Origin: JACKII01 sp965222315
GTDB taxonomy: Bacteria > Pseudomonadota > Alphaproteobacteria > Bin95
Direction of reading: 5' to 3'
Assembly (NCBI GenBank): GCA_965222315.1
Contig: OZ244951.1
Span: 3,968,001-4,032,000, forward strand
DNA: 64,000 nucleotides
Part shown: in pieces, positions 8,524-17,414 of the stretch
Layout: each line of letters starts with the position of its first letter
Position numbering within the stretch: the first letter of the stretch is position 1
The notes under the pieces: generated by a model
The model's database searches: none
The model's input: the letters and a program-made list of their open reading frames with translations, nothing else
Told to the model about the DNA's origin: nothing
Translations under genes and position numbers: made by a program

Positions 8524-9708
8524 ATGCCCATGGACCAGCTTGTCGCCGACCGCGCCGCAGCAGACCCCGTCGCCCACGCACGGGCGCTCCGGCCCGAACT
8601 GCTCGCCGCGGCGGACGGGATCGAGGAAACCCAGGACTTTCCGGAGCCGCTCATCAGCCACATGCATGACGCACGGCTGTTCCAACTGATGTTGCCGCTC
8701 TCCTGTGGCGGCGTGCAGGCGGACCCGGTGACATACCTCCGCGCGCTGATCGAGGTGGCGCAGGGGGATGGCTCGGTCGCGTGGAACATGTTCGTCGCCA
8801 ATTCCGCCTGCCTGCTCGCGCCGTTTCTGCCCCTGGAATCGGCCCGGACGATCTATGACGGTCCCCGCGCCCAGATGGCCTGGGGCTTTCCGGCAGGGCA
8901 GACGGCCGATGCCGTCGATGGCGGCTATATCGTGAACGGGCGCTGGGACTTCGCCAGCGGCTCGCGGCAGGCTACATGGATGGGCGCGCATGGCTTCGTT
9001 CGGGAGAAGGATGGCTCGCTGCGCCTGAACGAGCGGGGCGTGCCGCTGGTGCGCTCCTGGCTGTTTCCGGTGGAGCAGGCGGAACTGCTGGACAATTGGA
9101 ATCCGGTCGGCCTGCGTGGCACCTGCTCCCAGTCCTACAACGTGCATGATGTTTTCGTACCGGAGGAATTCTCCTCCACCCGCGAATACCCGGAGGAGCG
9201 GCGGGAGCCGGGGCCACTATATGCGATCCCGCAGCAGGGGCTCTATGCCGTCGGCGTGGCGGGCGTCGCCTTGGGTCTGGCAAGGGCCATGCTGGATGCC
9301 TTCCGAGACCTCGCCATGGAGAAGACGCCGCGGGGCCGCCCGCGCATGGCCGACGACCGGCTGGTGCAGGCAGGCTATGCGCGCCAGGAGGGCCAATACG
9401 GCGCGGCGCTTGCCTTCCTGGAGAACACCATCGCCGGGATTTACGAGGGTGCTGGAGAGTGGGATGTGATCGATTTCGAACAGCGGGCGCAGCTGCGGCT
9501 GGCGTGCTCCCACGGCATCCATGCGGCGCTTGATGTGGCCGACTGGGTGCACAAGGAGGCGGGCGTCAGTTCGATCTTCCCCGGCACGCCGTTCGAGCGG
9601 CGCTGGCGTGACATGCATACGCTCGGCGCGCAAATCCAGGCCCGCGGGGCGCACTTCGAGGCCATCGGCTCCATCTTCCTGGGCGAGCCGCCGGCGGTGT
9701 TCTTTTGA
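8524..9708 (+). CDS. Acyl-CoA-dehydrogenase-fold flavoprotein (probable flavin-dependent monooxygenase)
   Basis: The 394-residue protein has the acyl-CoA dehydrogenase/class D flavin monooxygenase layout: an N-terminal helical domain (LFQLMLPLSCGGVQADP; AQGDGSVAWNMFVAN), a central beta domain (GFPAGQTADAVDGGYIVNGRWDFASG) and a C-terminal helical domain (GVALGLARAMLDAF). The substrate-binding pattern and the lack of the usual acyl-CoA catalytic glutamate context resemble the HsaA/HpaH/DszC-type hydroxylases more than beta-oxidation enzymes, but the substrate cannot be read. It is followed by an LLM oxidoreductase, separated by a 27-bp inverted repeat. Either two-component monooxygenase or dehydrogenase remains possible. 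Confidence 0.85.
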   Translation: MPMDQLVADRAAADPVAHARALRPELLAAADGIEETQDFPEPLISHMHDARLFQLMLPLSCGGVQADPVTYLRALIEVAQGDGSVAWNMFVANSACLLAPFLPLESARTIYDGPRAQMAWGFPAGQTADAVDGGYIVNGRWDFASGSRQATWMGAHGFVREKDGSLRLNERGVPLVRSWLFPVEQAELLDNWNPVGLRGTCSQSYNVHDVFVPEEFSSTREYPEERREPGPLYAIPQQGLYAVGVAGVALGLARAMLDAFRDLAMEKTPRGRPRMADDRLVQAGYARQEGQYGAALAFLENTIAGIYEGAGEWDVIDFEQRAQLRLACSHGIHAALDVADWVHKEAGVSSIFPGTPFERRWRDMHTLGAQIQARGAHFEAIGSIFLGEPPAVFF

Positions 9709-9750
9709 GGAACGGTCCCGGACGCGCGCCGTCGATGCCCCCCGTATAAA

Positions 9751-9820
9751 CTTCACCCTGAGCCTGTCGAAGGGTCTCTTTCCAATTGCCAACAGACCCT
9801 TCGACAGGCTCAGGGTGAAG
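9751..9820. repeat. Perfect 27-bp inverted repeat (GACAGGCTCAGGGTGAAG family)
   Basis: Left arm 9751-9777 and right arm 9794-9820 are exact reverse complements (CTTCACCCTGAGCCTGTCGA... / ...TCGACAGGCTCAGGGTGAAG) around a 16-base loop. The same family recurs at 20273-20343. It lies in the 137-base gap between two co-directional genes and could attenuate transcription between them, though no U tract follows. Confidence 0.85.
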
Positions 9821-9845
9821 GCTCTCAATAAAAAATGAGTATCCC

Positions 9846-10907
9846 ATGCGCGTTGTCTACCACCTGCCCAATGATGACCTCCACGCGGCGCAGCAGGCTG
9901 CTGTCGAAGCCGAGCAAGCCGGGTTCGATGGCGCCGTCGCGCTAGAGAATGCCCATGGGCCGATACCGCCGCTCGCCGTTGCCGCCATGGCAACCAGCAA
10001 AATTCAGATTGGCACCGCCGTCGCCATCGCCTTCCCGCGCAGCCCGACGATCACGGCACACTTCGCCTGGGACCTGCACAAGGCATCCGGCGGGCGCTTC
10101 TATCTGGGGTTGGGCAGCCAGGTGAAAGGGCACAACGAGCGGCGCTACGGGCTGGAATGGACGCCGCCCGCACCCCGGATGCGGGACTATATCGGTGCGG
10201 TGCGCGCGGTCTGGGATGCCTGGGAGAACCAGACGCCGCTGGACTATCACAGCGACGCCTACACCCTGACGCTGACGACGCCGAATTTCTCGCCGAAGCC
10301 GTCCGGCCTGCCGCGCATTCCAGTGGCGATGTCGGCGGTCGGCCCGGCCATGCTGCGGGTGGCGGGCCAGGTGGCGGACGGCGTGCGGCTGCACCCCTTC
10401 TCCACCAGACGGTATCTGGCCGAGGAATCCCTCGCCCGCATCGGCGAAGGATTGGCGCGTACCGGCCGGGACCGGAGTGAGATCGAGGTGATCTCCGGCG
10501 CGTTCATCGCCACCGGCGCGGACGACGAGGCCGTGGCGAAGATGAGGGAATATATCCGCTTCCGGATATCCTTCTACTGCTCGACCAGGGCCTATTGGAA
10601 CGTGCTGCGGCTGCACGGCATGGAGGAACTGGGCGAGAAATTGCGGCCCTATCCGGCGGCGGGCCGCTGGGACGAGATGGCGGCGCTGATCCCGGACGAT
10701 GTGGTGGACCTGTTCGCCGTGGTCGGCCGCCATGACGAGTTGGCGGCCAAGATCGCGGCGAAGTATGAGGGCCTGGCCGACACGCTCTCGCTCTTCATCC
10801 CGACCGACACCGCGCCGGGGCCTCTCGGCGACGTCATGCAGGATATCCAGCGCATTCCGGCGAAGTTCCAGGGCTATGCCAAGAAGGCGCCGCGGCTAGC
10901 GGCTTGA
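9846..10907 (+). CDS. LLM-class (luciferase-like) oxidoreductase
   Basis: The 353-residue TIM-barrel protein of the luciferase-like family uses F420 or FMN. Family features are AVEAEQAGFDGAVALENAHGPI near the N-terminus, IQIGTAVAIAFPRSP, the glycine-rich FYLGLGSQVKGHNERRYG and the C-terminal helix of the barrel. It resembles the TIGR03617-type subgroup of LLM oxidoreductases usually labelled F420-dependent. Whether the organism makes F420 cannot be seen here. ATG start. The upstream flavoprotein may act in the same catabolic step, but a stem-loop repeat lies between them. Confidence 0.88.
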   Translation: MRVVYHLPNDDLHAAQQAAVEAEQAGFDGAVALENAHGPIPPLAVAAMATSKIQIGTAVAIAFPRSPTITAHFAWDLHKASGGRFYLGLGSQVKGHNERRYGLEWTPPAPRMRDYIGAVRAVWDAWENQTPLDYHSDAYTLTLTTPNFSPKPSGLPRIPVAMSAVGPAMLRVAGQVADGVRLHPFSTRRYLAEESLARIGEGLARTGRDRSEIEVISGAFIATGADDEAVAKMREYIRFRISFYCSTRAYWNVLRLHGMEELGEKLRPYPAAGRWDEMAALIPDDVVDLFAVVGRHDELAAKIAAKYEGLADTLSLFIPTDTAPGPLGDVMQDIQRIPAKFQGYAKKAPRLAA

Positions 10908-10931
10908 TACCAACCGCCGGAGGGCCGCCAC

Positions 10932-11345
10932 TTATTTCGCCCGCACGAAATCCACCGTCACGGTGAGCGGTCCGGCGGGCTCGCCGATGCGGTCGATGGC
11001 CAGCATAAGCGCGCCATCGCCTGCGGCGAGGGCAGCTTGCTCGGCCGGTTTCAGGCTGAGAAAATAGTCACCGGTGCGGTCGGCCGGGAAAATGGCGAAG
11101 CGGCCGATCTCCTGTCCGTCGGCCAAGCGGACCACGATGCCGAACGGGGTCATTGACGGGTTCTCGATCGCGCCGATGCGGACCTGCAAGACGGCATTGG
11201 CGCTTTCGGGGGCGGCGAGCGCCTGGGCCTGCACCTGTGGGTTGTCCAGCGTCAGGCGCATACCGCCCCCGCCGCCGGCATTGGCGACGGCGGCGCCATA
11301 CAGCACCGCCGCCACCAAAATCCCCCAACGTGCCAGCCTCGCCAT
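10932..11345 (-). CDS. Small secreted protein encoded after the tyrosinase
   Basis: The 137-residue protein begins with a Sec-type signal peptide (WGILVAAVLYGAAVANA) and has a short glycine run after it. The rest is predicted beta-rich (ANAVLQVRIGAIENPSMTPFGIVVRL; LTVTVDFVRAK). No cysteine or histidine cluster is present, so it is not an obvious copper chaperone. It begins three bases after the tyrosinase stop and is very likely co-transcribed with it. Function unknown; a structural partner of the tyrosinase is an inference from the operon only. Confidence 0.7.
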   Translation of the reverse strand: MARLARWGILVAAVLYGAAVANAGGGGGMRLTLDNPQVQAQALAAPESANAVLQVRIGAIENPSMTPFGIVVRLADGQEIGRFAIFPADRTGDYFLSLKPAEQAALAAGDGALMLAIDRIGEPAGPLTVTVDFVRAK

Positions 11346-11348
11346 GGC

Positions 11349-12776
11349 CTACTTGCCCGGCGTCGCAGACGGCGTCGTCACCAGGTCCATGCGGCCGATG
11401 GTGATCGCCTCCGCCCGGCGCTCGCCGGTTTCGTGCGGCACGGCGACCAGGGTTAGCTCCACCCCCTCGCCCGCTGAGAAGCGCCCGGCCTTGCGCAGGT
11501 CTGCCAGCGTGTCGGTCACGTCCACATAATAGTCGGGAACGGTGCCGTCCGCGGCCATGCGGGCGAACATCTTGCCCATGAAGAAGCCGAAGCTGCCTGC
11601 GTAGTGCGGGCTCTTGATACTGGTGTCCGGGCCGGCGTCCGGCAGGTTGACGAACACGCGGATATAGGTGTCGTCGTTCTTCGGCGGCCGGATGCCGGAG
11701 ACGCGGAGCAGCACCCGCTCGTCCCTGCCATCGCGGGCGGCGGCCTTGTCCAGCATGGCTTCGTCCGCGCTGGCCTTGAAGCGCAAGGGCTTCCGCGGCG
11801 ATAGGGTTGCCGCGCCGCTGACGCGGAATTCCTGGCGAACGGCGTGGCGGATGTTGCCACCGCGCTCCAGCGCCTCCCGGGTCAGCACTGCCGTAAACTG
11901 GTTGGCCTCCCCCTTGGGTGAATTGTCATAGCGGTAGCTGAGCAGCGGCAGGATCACGGTCAAGCCGCACGCCATCTCCGCCGGATTGCCTTGTCCGTCC
12001 ACGAACATGCCGGTGAGGTTGAACTGGGTCCAGGCGGTGTCCGACGTGTTCAGGTTGCCGCGCTTGTTGTTCCAGGTGTCCCACATGCAATCGATCATGT
12101 TGTGATGACACCAGAACACCGGGTCCTGCGGCGACTGGAAACTGCTCATGGTGCCGCCGACGAAGCCGTGAATATTGTTGTGCGGGGTCGCTTCCAATTC
12201 GCCATAGCCGCCACCCGTTCCGCCGCGAAGGGCGGTAGAGGCATAGCTGGCGAACTGCTCGAAATTGGTAAGGTCGAGAATGTCTTCCAACACGTCTGCA
12301 CCGATATAGGAGAGCCCCGCCTGCGACGTGGGGCCGGCGGAGCGCGGCGAGTGATTGAGGGCGCCGCTCCAGAAGTCGGACGGCACTTCGCGGTCGGCCT
12401 GCCAGTTCCAATAAGGCAGAGCGAAGTCGCTGACGCCGGTCACCTCGCGGCAGATCTGCTCGAAATAGAACAGGTAGGCGCGGTGCCACGGCAGGAAATA
12501 CCAGTTGCCGTGCGGGCAAAAGTTCTGGTGGATGTTCGCCTGGGCGAGCCAATTGCGCGGATCGCTGGCCGGCAGGGCCTTCATGGCGGTGACCGCGGCG
12601 GCATAGGTCGCCATGTCGGTTGCCGCGGCGGCGCTGGTGGAACGCTTGCGGACGGGCCGGTTGGCGATGGCGTCCTTGATGGACTCGCAACCGCCCGTTG
12701 CCGCCAGCAGGCTTAAAGCAGAGAGCGAGACGCCGCCGCGCAAAACGGAACGGCGGGAAAGTTGGGCGTTAAACAT
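11349..12776 (-). CDS. Tyrosinase family copper oxidase, Tat-exported lipoprotein
   Basis: Type 3 dicopper enzyme that oxidises phenols to quinones. The N-terminus has a twin-arginine signal (SRRSVLRGG) and a lipobox-like ATGGC with Cys at residue 30, suggesting export of a folded copper-loaded protein and membrane anchoring. CuA ligands are His83, His89 and His98 in HQNFCPHGNWYFLPWHRAYL; CuB ligands lie in HNNIH (199, 203) and DPVFWCHHNMID (224/225). The C-terminal part (about 260-475) is a beta-rich extension of the kind that covers the active site in related enzymes. AAGGAGG lies nine bases before the ATG. It heads a two-gene operon. Confidence 0.92.
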   Translation of the reverse strand: MFNAQLSRRSVLRGGVSLSALSLLAATGGCESIKDAIANRPVRKRSTSAAAATDMATYAAAVTAMKALPASDPRNWLAQANIHQNFCPHGNWYFLPWHRAYLFYFEQICREVTGVSDFALPYWNWQADREVPSDFWSGALNHSPRSAGPTSQAGLSYIGADVLEDILDLTNFEQFASYASTALRGGTGGGYGELEATPHNNIHGFVGGTMSSFQSPQDPVFWCHHNMIDCMWDTWNNKRGNLNTSDTAWTQFNLTGMFVDGQGNPAEMACGLTVILPLLSYRYDNSPKGEANQFTAVLTREALERGGNIRHAVRQEFRVSGAATLSPRKPLRFKASADEAMLDKAAARDGRDERVLLRVSGIRPPKNDDTYIRVFVNLPDAGPDTSIKSPHYAGSFGFFMGKMFARMAADGTVPDYYVDVTDTLADLRKAGRFSAGEGVELTLVAVPHETGERRAEAITIGRMDLVTTPSATPGK

Positions 12777-12827
12777 GACAATAATCCTCCTTGGCTATTA
12801 TCTTGCACACCTCATAATAACATGCCT

Positions 12828-12841
12828 GTGAAACACTTCAC
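12828..12841. promoter_or_regulatory. Possible operator palindrome upstream of the tyrosinase gene
   Basis: GTGAA-(4 nt)-TTCAC, read on either strand, lies 52-65 bases before the tyrosinase ATG in an AT-richer intergenic stretch. It is in the right place for a regulator, but such a short palindrome can arise by chance. Confidence 0.25.
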
Positions 12842-12875
12842 CAAGCTTGTTAACTTTTCAGCGTAATTTCCGCCG

Positions 12876-13721
12876 CTAACCAACCGCTACTTCAGCGCTA
12901 CCATATTGTTGGTGCATGTAATAGGCAGTCTGCAGGGCTGCGCGCAGTTCGCTGTTGAACTCACCGGTTTCGGCCAGATAGACGGATCGCTGGAAGCGTT
13001 TGATAGCCTCCCGCGTGTTCTTGCCCATCTTATTGTCGATACCTTTGGGCTCAAAATTGAGGACCGTCAGCGCTTTCTGGGCGTCCTCCACCGTGGCGAC
13101 GGTAAAGGCGGCGGTAGCGTCGGCGACCGCGGTAGGCCGGTCCTGGCGGGCGAACTTGGCATAGGCATTCGCCATCTTGGTGTCGTACTTGTTCTCGCGG
13201 TAGGCCGGGCCATTATAGCCGCGCGCGAACTTCGCCCAGTTCAGGCTGCGCAGATGGGCGTCGAGGCCGTTGCTCTCCACAAAAGAGATGAAGGCCTGGA
13301 GATGCCGGTCCTCGGATTCCACCATGGCGGCGACGAAATCCTCCACATCGTCGAAGCCGCAGACCGCATGGTTGAAACCCATGACCTGGAACTTGCCCCA
13401 GGAGGCGGATTTCAGGGCGGCTTCCCGGTCGAGGCCGATGGCCTCCTCCAGGCGGGTATATTCGGCTGCGCCGCGCTTGTAGCCGCCGCGCTTGCCGCTG
13501 ACCGAAGCGTTTGTGGCATCGAACTGGCCATTGGTAAATTTGCGGAACCAATGGCGCTCGTAAAGGATTTTAGGGCGTCCGTCGTTGAAGAAGCCGCCCC
13601 CTGCGGATTCTACCTGGGCGACGGCTTTGACGGCAGCCACGTCGCATCCCAGATCCTCCGCCGCTTCGCGGTAGGCTTGTTCGGAGATCGGGTCATTCGG
13701 CCTTTGACTGACGAATTCCAT
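12876..13721 (-). CDS. N-acetylmuramidase with C-terminal peptidoglycan-binding domain
   Basis: Peptidoglycan hydrolase of the DUF3380/N-acetylmuramidase type. Residues about 15-190 hold the catalytic domain (VAQVESAGGGFFNDGRP with the likely catalytic Glu; ILYERHWF; SASWGKFQVMGFN; WAKFARGYNGPAY). Residues about 205-270 form a PG_binding_1-like domain (LTVLNFEPKGIDNKMGKNTREAI). There is no signal peptide or membrane segment, as in phage endolysins and some secretion-system effectors. The ATG at 13721 is chosen because GGGAG lies eight bases upstream; an upstream in-frame ATG lacks this. The next gene upstream on the same strand encodes a small cysteine protein. Confidence 0.88.
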   Translation of the reverse strand: MEFVSQRPNDPISEQAYREAAEDLGCDVAAVKAVAQVESAGGGFFNDGRPKILYERHWFRKFTNGQFDATNASVSGKRGGYKRGAAEYTRLEEAIGLDREAALKSASWGKFQVMGFNHAVCGFDDVEDFVAAMVESEDRHLQAFISFVESNGLDAHLRSLNWAKFARGYNGPAYRENKYDTKMANAYAKFARQDRPTAVADATAAFTVATVEDAQKALTVLNFEPKGIDNKMGKNTREAIKRFQRSVYLAETGEFNSELRAALQTAYYMHQQYGSAEVAVG

Positions 13722-13863
13722 CGCAACAACTCCCTTGCACGGTCCAATGTTGCCCCGGCCCACGCTGCCCCGCACAACGGCGGCCAAGGAGCCAGAGCTT
13801 GGCTGTGAAACCGGTCAATGACAAGCCAGGGAGAGCCGTTGCGCAGGGAAGGCGCCTGGAGGT

Positions 13864-14283
13864 TCAGTCGAAGCGCTTGATCCTGGGGTCGCCGCCCGCG
13901 ATGCATTTCCAGCGGTCGACGCCATCCTCGCACTGGCCCTCGTGCCGGTACAGCTGGCCGACGCCCCAGCCGATACCGGTGCCCGACTCGCCAAAGCAGC
14001 CCATGCACAGATGCTTCCAGCTACCGTCATGGGTGGCGCCATCGACCGCCAAGCCCTCCAGCCGCAGGTCGATGCCGCACTGGGCGCAGGTGTCCGGCAG
14101 GTTCGTCAGCACCTCCGCCTCGCCACCGGTCACCCGCAGCCGGTTGAGCCAGACGCACAACAGGCCGATTTCGACATGGAACCGTTCCAGGAACTGGCAG
14201 CGTTGTTTGTGGGTAAGACCGATCTGGTTTGCTCTCAGGTCGGCAACCATGCTGCCCCAGCGCAGCATTTCATCTTGCGTCAT
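13864..14283 (-). CDS. Hypothetical protein with two CxxC motifs
   Basis: The 139-residue protein starts MTQDEMLRWGSMVADLR with GGGAG eight bases before the ATG, the same ribosome-site layout as the muramidase gene downstream. It carries TCAQCG and LCMGCFGES, two CxxC pairs about 40 residues apart that could bind zinc, and a C-terminal WGVGQLYRHEGQCEDGVDRW segment. No signal peptide. I do not recognise the family. It is 142 bases from the muramidase start, on the same strand, and may be functionally linked, for example as an inhibitor or accessory protein; this is inference. Confidence 0.6.
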   Translation of the reverse strand: MTQDEMLRWGSMVADLRANQIGLTHKQRCQFLERFHVEIGLLCVWLNRLRVTGGEAEVLTNLPDTCAQCGIDLRLEGLAVDGATHDGSWKHLCMGCFGESGTGIGWGVGQLYRHEGQCEDGVDRWKCIAGGDPRIKRFD

Positions 14284-14522
14284 TGTTGGTACTCCCTTTG
14301 TGCGACATGATCCGGTCCGCCACTTATGCGCTGGACCGGGCAAAGGGGCTGTTGCCGGTGCCTATTCAGCCCTTTGGCAAACGCCGCCCCTTTGCACTCA
14401 GGGAGATAGGGAAACCGGAAAGGGAAACGTTCTGCCAGTCCGCCAAAAAACCAATTTTTCTAGCCAAAATAACGCCTGAAACCCGCCCCACGATGGACGG
14501 CAGTCTGCCAAAACGCAGGCCC

Positions 14523-16130
14523 TCAGCCGGTGCGCAGCATCGCGTCGGCCACTTTCTCCGCGATCATAATGGTGGGGGAGTTGGTGTTGCCGCTGGTGAT
14601 GGTGGGCATGACGCTGGCATCGATGACCCGCAAGCCGCCGAGGCCATGCACCCGGCATTCGGTATCAACCACCGCCATGGGGTCGGTTGCCTGCCCCATC
14701 TTTGCCGTGCCGACCGGGTGGAAGATGGTGGTGCCGATGTCGCCTGCCGCCTTGGCCAGTTCTTCTTCCGATTGGACGGCGGGGCCGGGGCGGAATTCCT
14801 CCGGCCTGTACTTTGCGAGTTGCGGCTGGCTGACGATTTCCCGCGTGATACGGATGGAGCGGGCGGCGACCATACGGTCGCCATCGGTGGAGAGATAGTT
14901 CGGCGCGATCTCCGGCTGCTGGCGCGGATCGGCCGAGAGCAGGCGCACGCGGCCGCGGCTTTCGGGCCGGACGTTGCAGACGCTGGCGGTGAATGCCGGG
15001 AACGGGTCCAGCGGCTCGCCGAACTTGTTCAGGGAGAGCGGTTGGACGTGGTATTCCAGGTCCGGTGTCTCCAGGGCGGGGTCAGACTTGGTGAACACGC
15101 CCAGCTGACTGGGGGCCATGGACATGGGTCCGCGCCGGGTGAGCGCATATTCCAGGCCGATCCTGGCCTTGTTCAACAGGCCCTGGGAGCTTTTGTTCAG
15201 GGTCTTCACGCCCGCGACCTTGTAGGCGCAGCGCAGTTGCAGGTGGTCCTGCAGGTTCTCGCCAACACCCGGCATCTCATGACTTACCTGAATGCCGTGG
15301 TCCGCCAGCAGACCGCCGGGGCCGATGCCCGATAGCTGCATCAGGTGCGGGGAGCCGATGGCGCCCGCGGCCAGGATCACTTCCGCATTGGCCTTAACCT
15401 GGTGCTGCTCGCCGCCGCGGGTGAAGGCAACGCCGGTGGCGCGCCCGCCTTCCAGCAGCACCCGGTCAGCCTGCGCGCCGGTCATCACCTGCAGGTTGGC
15501 ACGGCTCTTGACAGGCTTCAGGAAGGCGCTGGCGGTGTTCCAGCGCCAGCCGGAGCGCTGGTTCACCTGGAAATAACCGACGCCTTCATTATTGCCTTTG
15601 TTGAAGTCGCTGGTGCGCGGAATACCTTGCTGCACGCAGGCATCGGCGAAGGCGTCCAGGATTTCCCAGGAGATGCGGGCGGGCTCCACCCGCCATTCGC
15701 CGTCTGCGCCATGCAGGTCGTTCGAGCCGTCAAAATGGTTCTCGGATTTCTTAAAATAGGGCAGGCAATCGTCCCAGCCCCAGCCGGTATTGCCGAGTTG
15801 CCGCCAGTGGTCGTAGTCCCGCGCCTGGCCGCGCATGTAGATCATGCCGTTGATGGAGGAACAGCCGCCGATCACCTTGCCCCGCGGATAGCCGAGAGAG
15901 CGGCCGTTCAGGCCCTTCTCGTTCGCGGTGGAAAACAACCAGTCCGTGCGCGGATTGCCGATGCAGTAAAGGTAGCCGACAGGGATCTTGATCCAAATGT
16001 AATTGTCGTTGCCGCCGGCTTCCAGCAGCAGCACCTTGGTCTTGGGATCGGCTGACAGCCGGTTCGCCAGCACGCACCCTGCCGAGCCGCCGCCGACGAT
16101 GACGTAGTCGAAGTCTGGAAGGGATTTCAT
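14523..16130 (-). CDS. GMC family FAD-dependent oxidoreductase (choline/alcohol dehydrogenase-like)
   Basis: The 535-residue flavoprotein oxidises alcohols. The FAD-binding Rossmann motif is DYVIVGGGSAGCVLANRLS at residues 7-25 with the Glu of LLLEAGG about 12 residues on. The first GMC signature (GKVIGGCSSINGMIYMRG) and the second (AGAIGSPHLMQLSGIGP) are present, as is the active-site segment HPVGTAKMG with its catalytic His near the C-terminus. No signal sequence. It is transcribed divergently from the enolase-superfamily gene, with a 143-base gap. The substrate is not determinable; betaine aldehyde genes are not adjacent. Confidence 0.93.
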   Translation of the reverse strand: MKSLPDFDYVIVGGGSAGCVLANRLSADPKTKVLLLEAGGNDNYIWIKIPVGYLYCIGNPRTDWLFSTANEKGLNGRSLGYPRGKVIGGCSSINGMIYMRGQARDYDHWRQLGNTGWGWDDCLPYFKKSENHFDGSNDLHGADGEWRVEPARISWEILDAFADACVQQGIPRTSDFNKGNNEGVGYFQVNQRSGWRWNTASAFLKPVKSRANLQVMTGAQADRVLLEGGRATGVAFTRGGEQHQVKANAEVILAAGAIGSPHLMQLSGIGPGGLLADHGIQVSHEMPGVGENLQDHLQLRCAYKVAGVKTLNKSSQGLLNKARIGLEYALTRRGPMSMAPSQLGVFTKSDPALETPDLEYHVQPLSLNKFGEPLDPFPAFTASVCNVRPESRGRVRLLSADPRQQPEIAPNYLSTDGDRMVAARSIRITREIVSQPQLAKYRPEEFRPGPAVQSEEELAKAAGDIGTTIFHPVGTAKMGQATDPMAVVDTECRVHGLGGLRVIDASVMPTITSGNTNSPTIMIAEKVADAMLRTG

Positions 16131-16273
16131 CGGGGCTGACTCGCAGTTGTTGGTTCTGGGCGCGTTTTCATTGGGCAGGTGTTAAGGCACGAGCGAACGC
16201 TTGTTAAGAGTGAGGTGGACACGGAAGACTGCTACAATCGGATTCTCCCAGCACGTAAGAGGACGCAAACCCG

Positions 16274-17383
16274 TTGCCCGGCCATCCCACCATCGCCTCC
16301 GCCGACCTCTATGCCGTCTCCCTGCCCTATGCCGAGGCGAAGACCTGGACCATCGGCGGCGTGGAAACCGAAAGCCACTATGTGGTGCTCAAACTGACCG
16401 ACAGCGACGGGCGCACGGGCGCGGCGGAAGTTGTCTGCAAGCCTGCCTGGAACGGCATGGAACAACCGGTCCTGCTTGCGGCGTTCGAGCACCTGGCCTG
16501 GCCGCTGCTGAAAGGCCAGGAGACAGCGAACGCGGCGCAGGGGGCTGCGCTGACCAATGGGCTGGCGGGTTCGCTCGCGCCCAAAAGCCTGGCGGACAAT
16601 GCCTGGCGGGATCTGGTGACGCCATGGAGCGAAGACCTGCGGGATGTGCGAGTGCCGGGAGCGAAGGTGCTGAACCGGGACGACCCGGCCAAGATGGCCG
16701 ACGCGGCACGAAAGGCCGTGCTGGACGAGGGCTATCCCTGCCTCAAGATCAAAATCGGCCAGGGGCTGGCCATCGACGATGCGGTGCTGACGGCCATCAC
16801 CAAGGCCATTGGCGACGGCGCGGTGCTGACGGTGGACGCGAACAGCGCCTACCGCGCAGACGAGGTTCCCGCGCTGGATAGGGTGATGGTTGGGCGCGGC
16901 GTGATCTTCCTGGAAGACCCCTGCCCTTTGATGCCCGATGCACAGGCGGAAGAGGTGATCGGCGCCTGTTCGCTCCCGGTGGTCGTGGACCGGAATGCGG
17001 CATCGCTCGGCATGGCGAAGGCATTTGCAGGCCGGGGCGCGACTCATTTCAGCGCAAAGCCCTCCCGCATAGGCCCGACCGAGGCGGCGGCAGTGGCGGG
17101 GCTGGCGGAGAGCCTGGGCGGCGGTGTCTGCTTCGGGACCTATGCCGAGGGATCGCTGGGTGTGCTGAACCAGTTGGGATTCGTGGCGCGCTACGTCAAA
17201 GAGCCACTGTTCCTCAGCGCCGAGTTGGACTTTCACCGGGAGTTGCTGGGCGGCTATCTGCATGCCCCGCCACGGTTCGAAGACGGCTGCTTCCGGCTGC
17301 CCGCTGAAGGCAATGCTGCGGCGCAGGTGGATTGGGACCGGCTGGCAAGCCTCGCGAAGGCGCGGGTACGATTGGTAAAATGA
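16274..17383 (+). CDS. Enolase-superfamily (mandelate racemase/muconate lactonizing type) enzyme
   Basis: The 369-residue protein has the two-domain fold of the superfamily. The barrel shows KxK (CLKIKIGQG, catalytic lysines), VDANSAY (first metal ligand), FLEDPC (second ligand) and VVVDRNAA (third ligand position). The start is TTG with AAGAGGA ten bases upstream, and no nearby ATG precedes the conserved capping domain. A nucleoside-deaminase-fold gene follows 31 bases later, probably in the same transcript. Such enzymes racemise, epimerise or dehydrate acids; the specificity is unknown. Confidence 0.88.
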   Translation: MPGHPTIASADLYAVSLPYAEAKTWTIGGVETESHYVVLKLTDSDGRTGAAEVVCKPAWNGMEQPVLLAAFEHLAWPLLKGQETANAAQGAALTNGLAGSLAPKSLADNAWRDLVTPWSEDLRDVRVPGAKVLNRDDPAKMADAARKAVLDEGYPCLKIKIGQGLAIDDAVLTAITKAIGDGAVLTVDANSAYRADEVPALDRVMVGRGVIFLEDPCPLMPDAQAEEVIGACSLPVVVDRNAASLGMAKAFAGRGATHFSAKPSRIGPTEAAAVAGLAESLGGGVCFGTYAEGSLGVLNQLGFVARYVKEPLFLSAELDFHRELLGGYLHAPPRFEDGCFRLPAEGNAAAQVDWDRLASLAKARVRLVK

Positions 17384-17414
17384 TACCGCTTAGGAACAAC
17401 GAAAGGAGCCACTT

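Noticed and set aside
10905..10920. Half of an ATACCAAC repeat end after the LLM gene
   Set aside because: Only about eight bases match the MITE end and no partner end lies nearby.
12876..14283. Prophage remnant
   Set aside because: Only an endolysin-like gene and one unknown gene are present; no structural, packaging, holin or integrase gene is within many kilobases.
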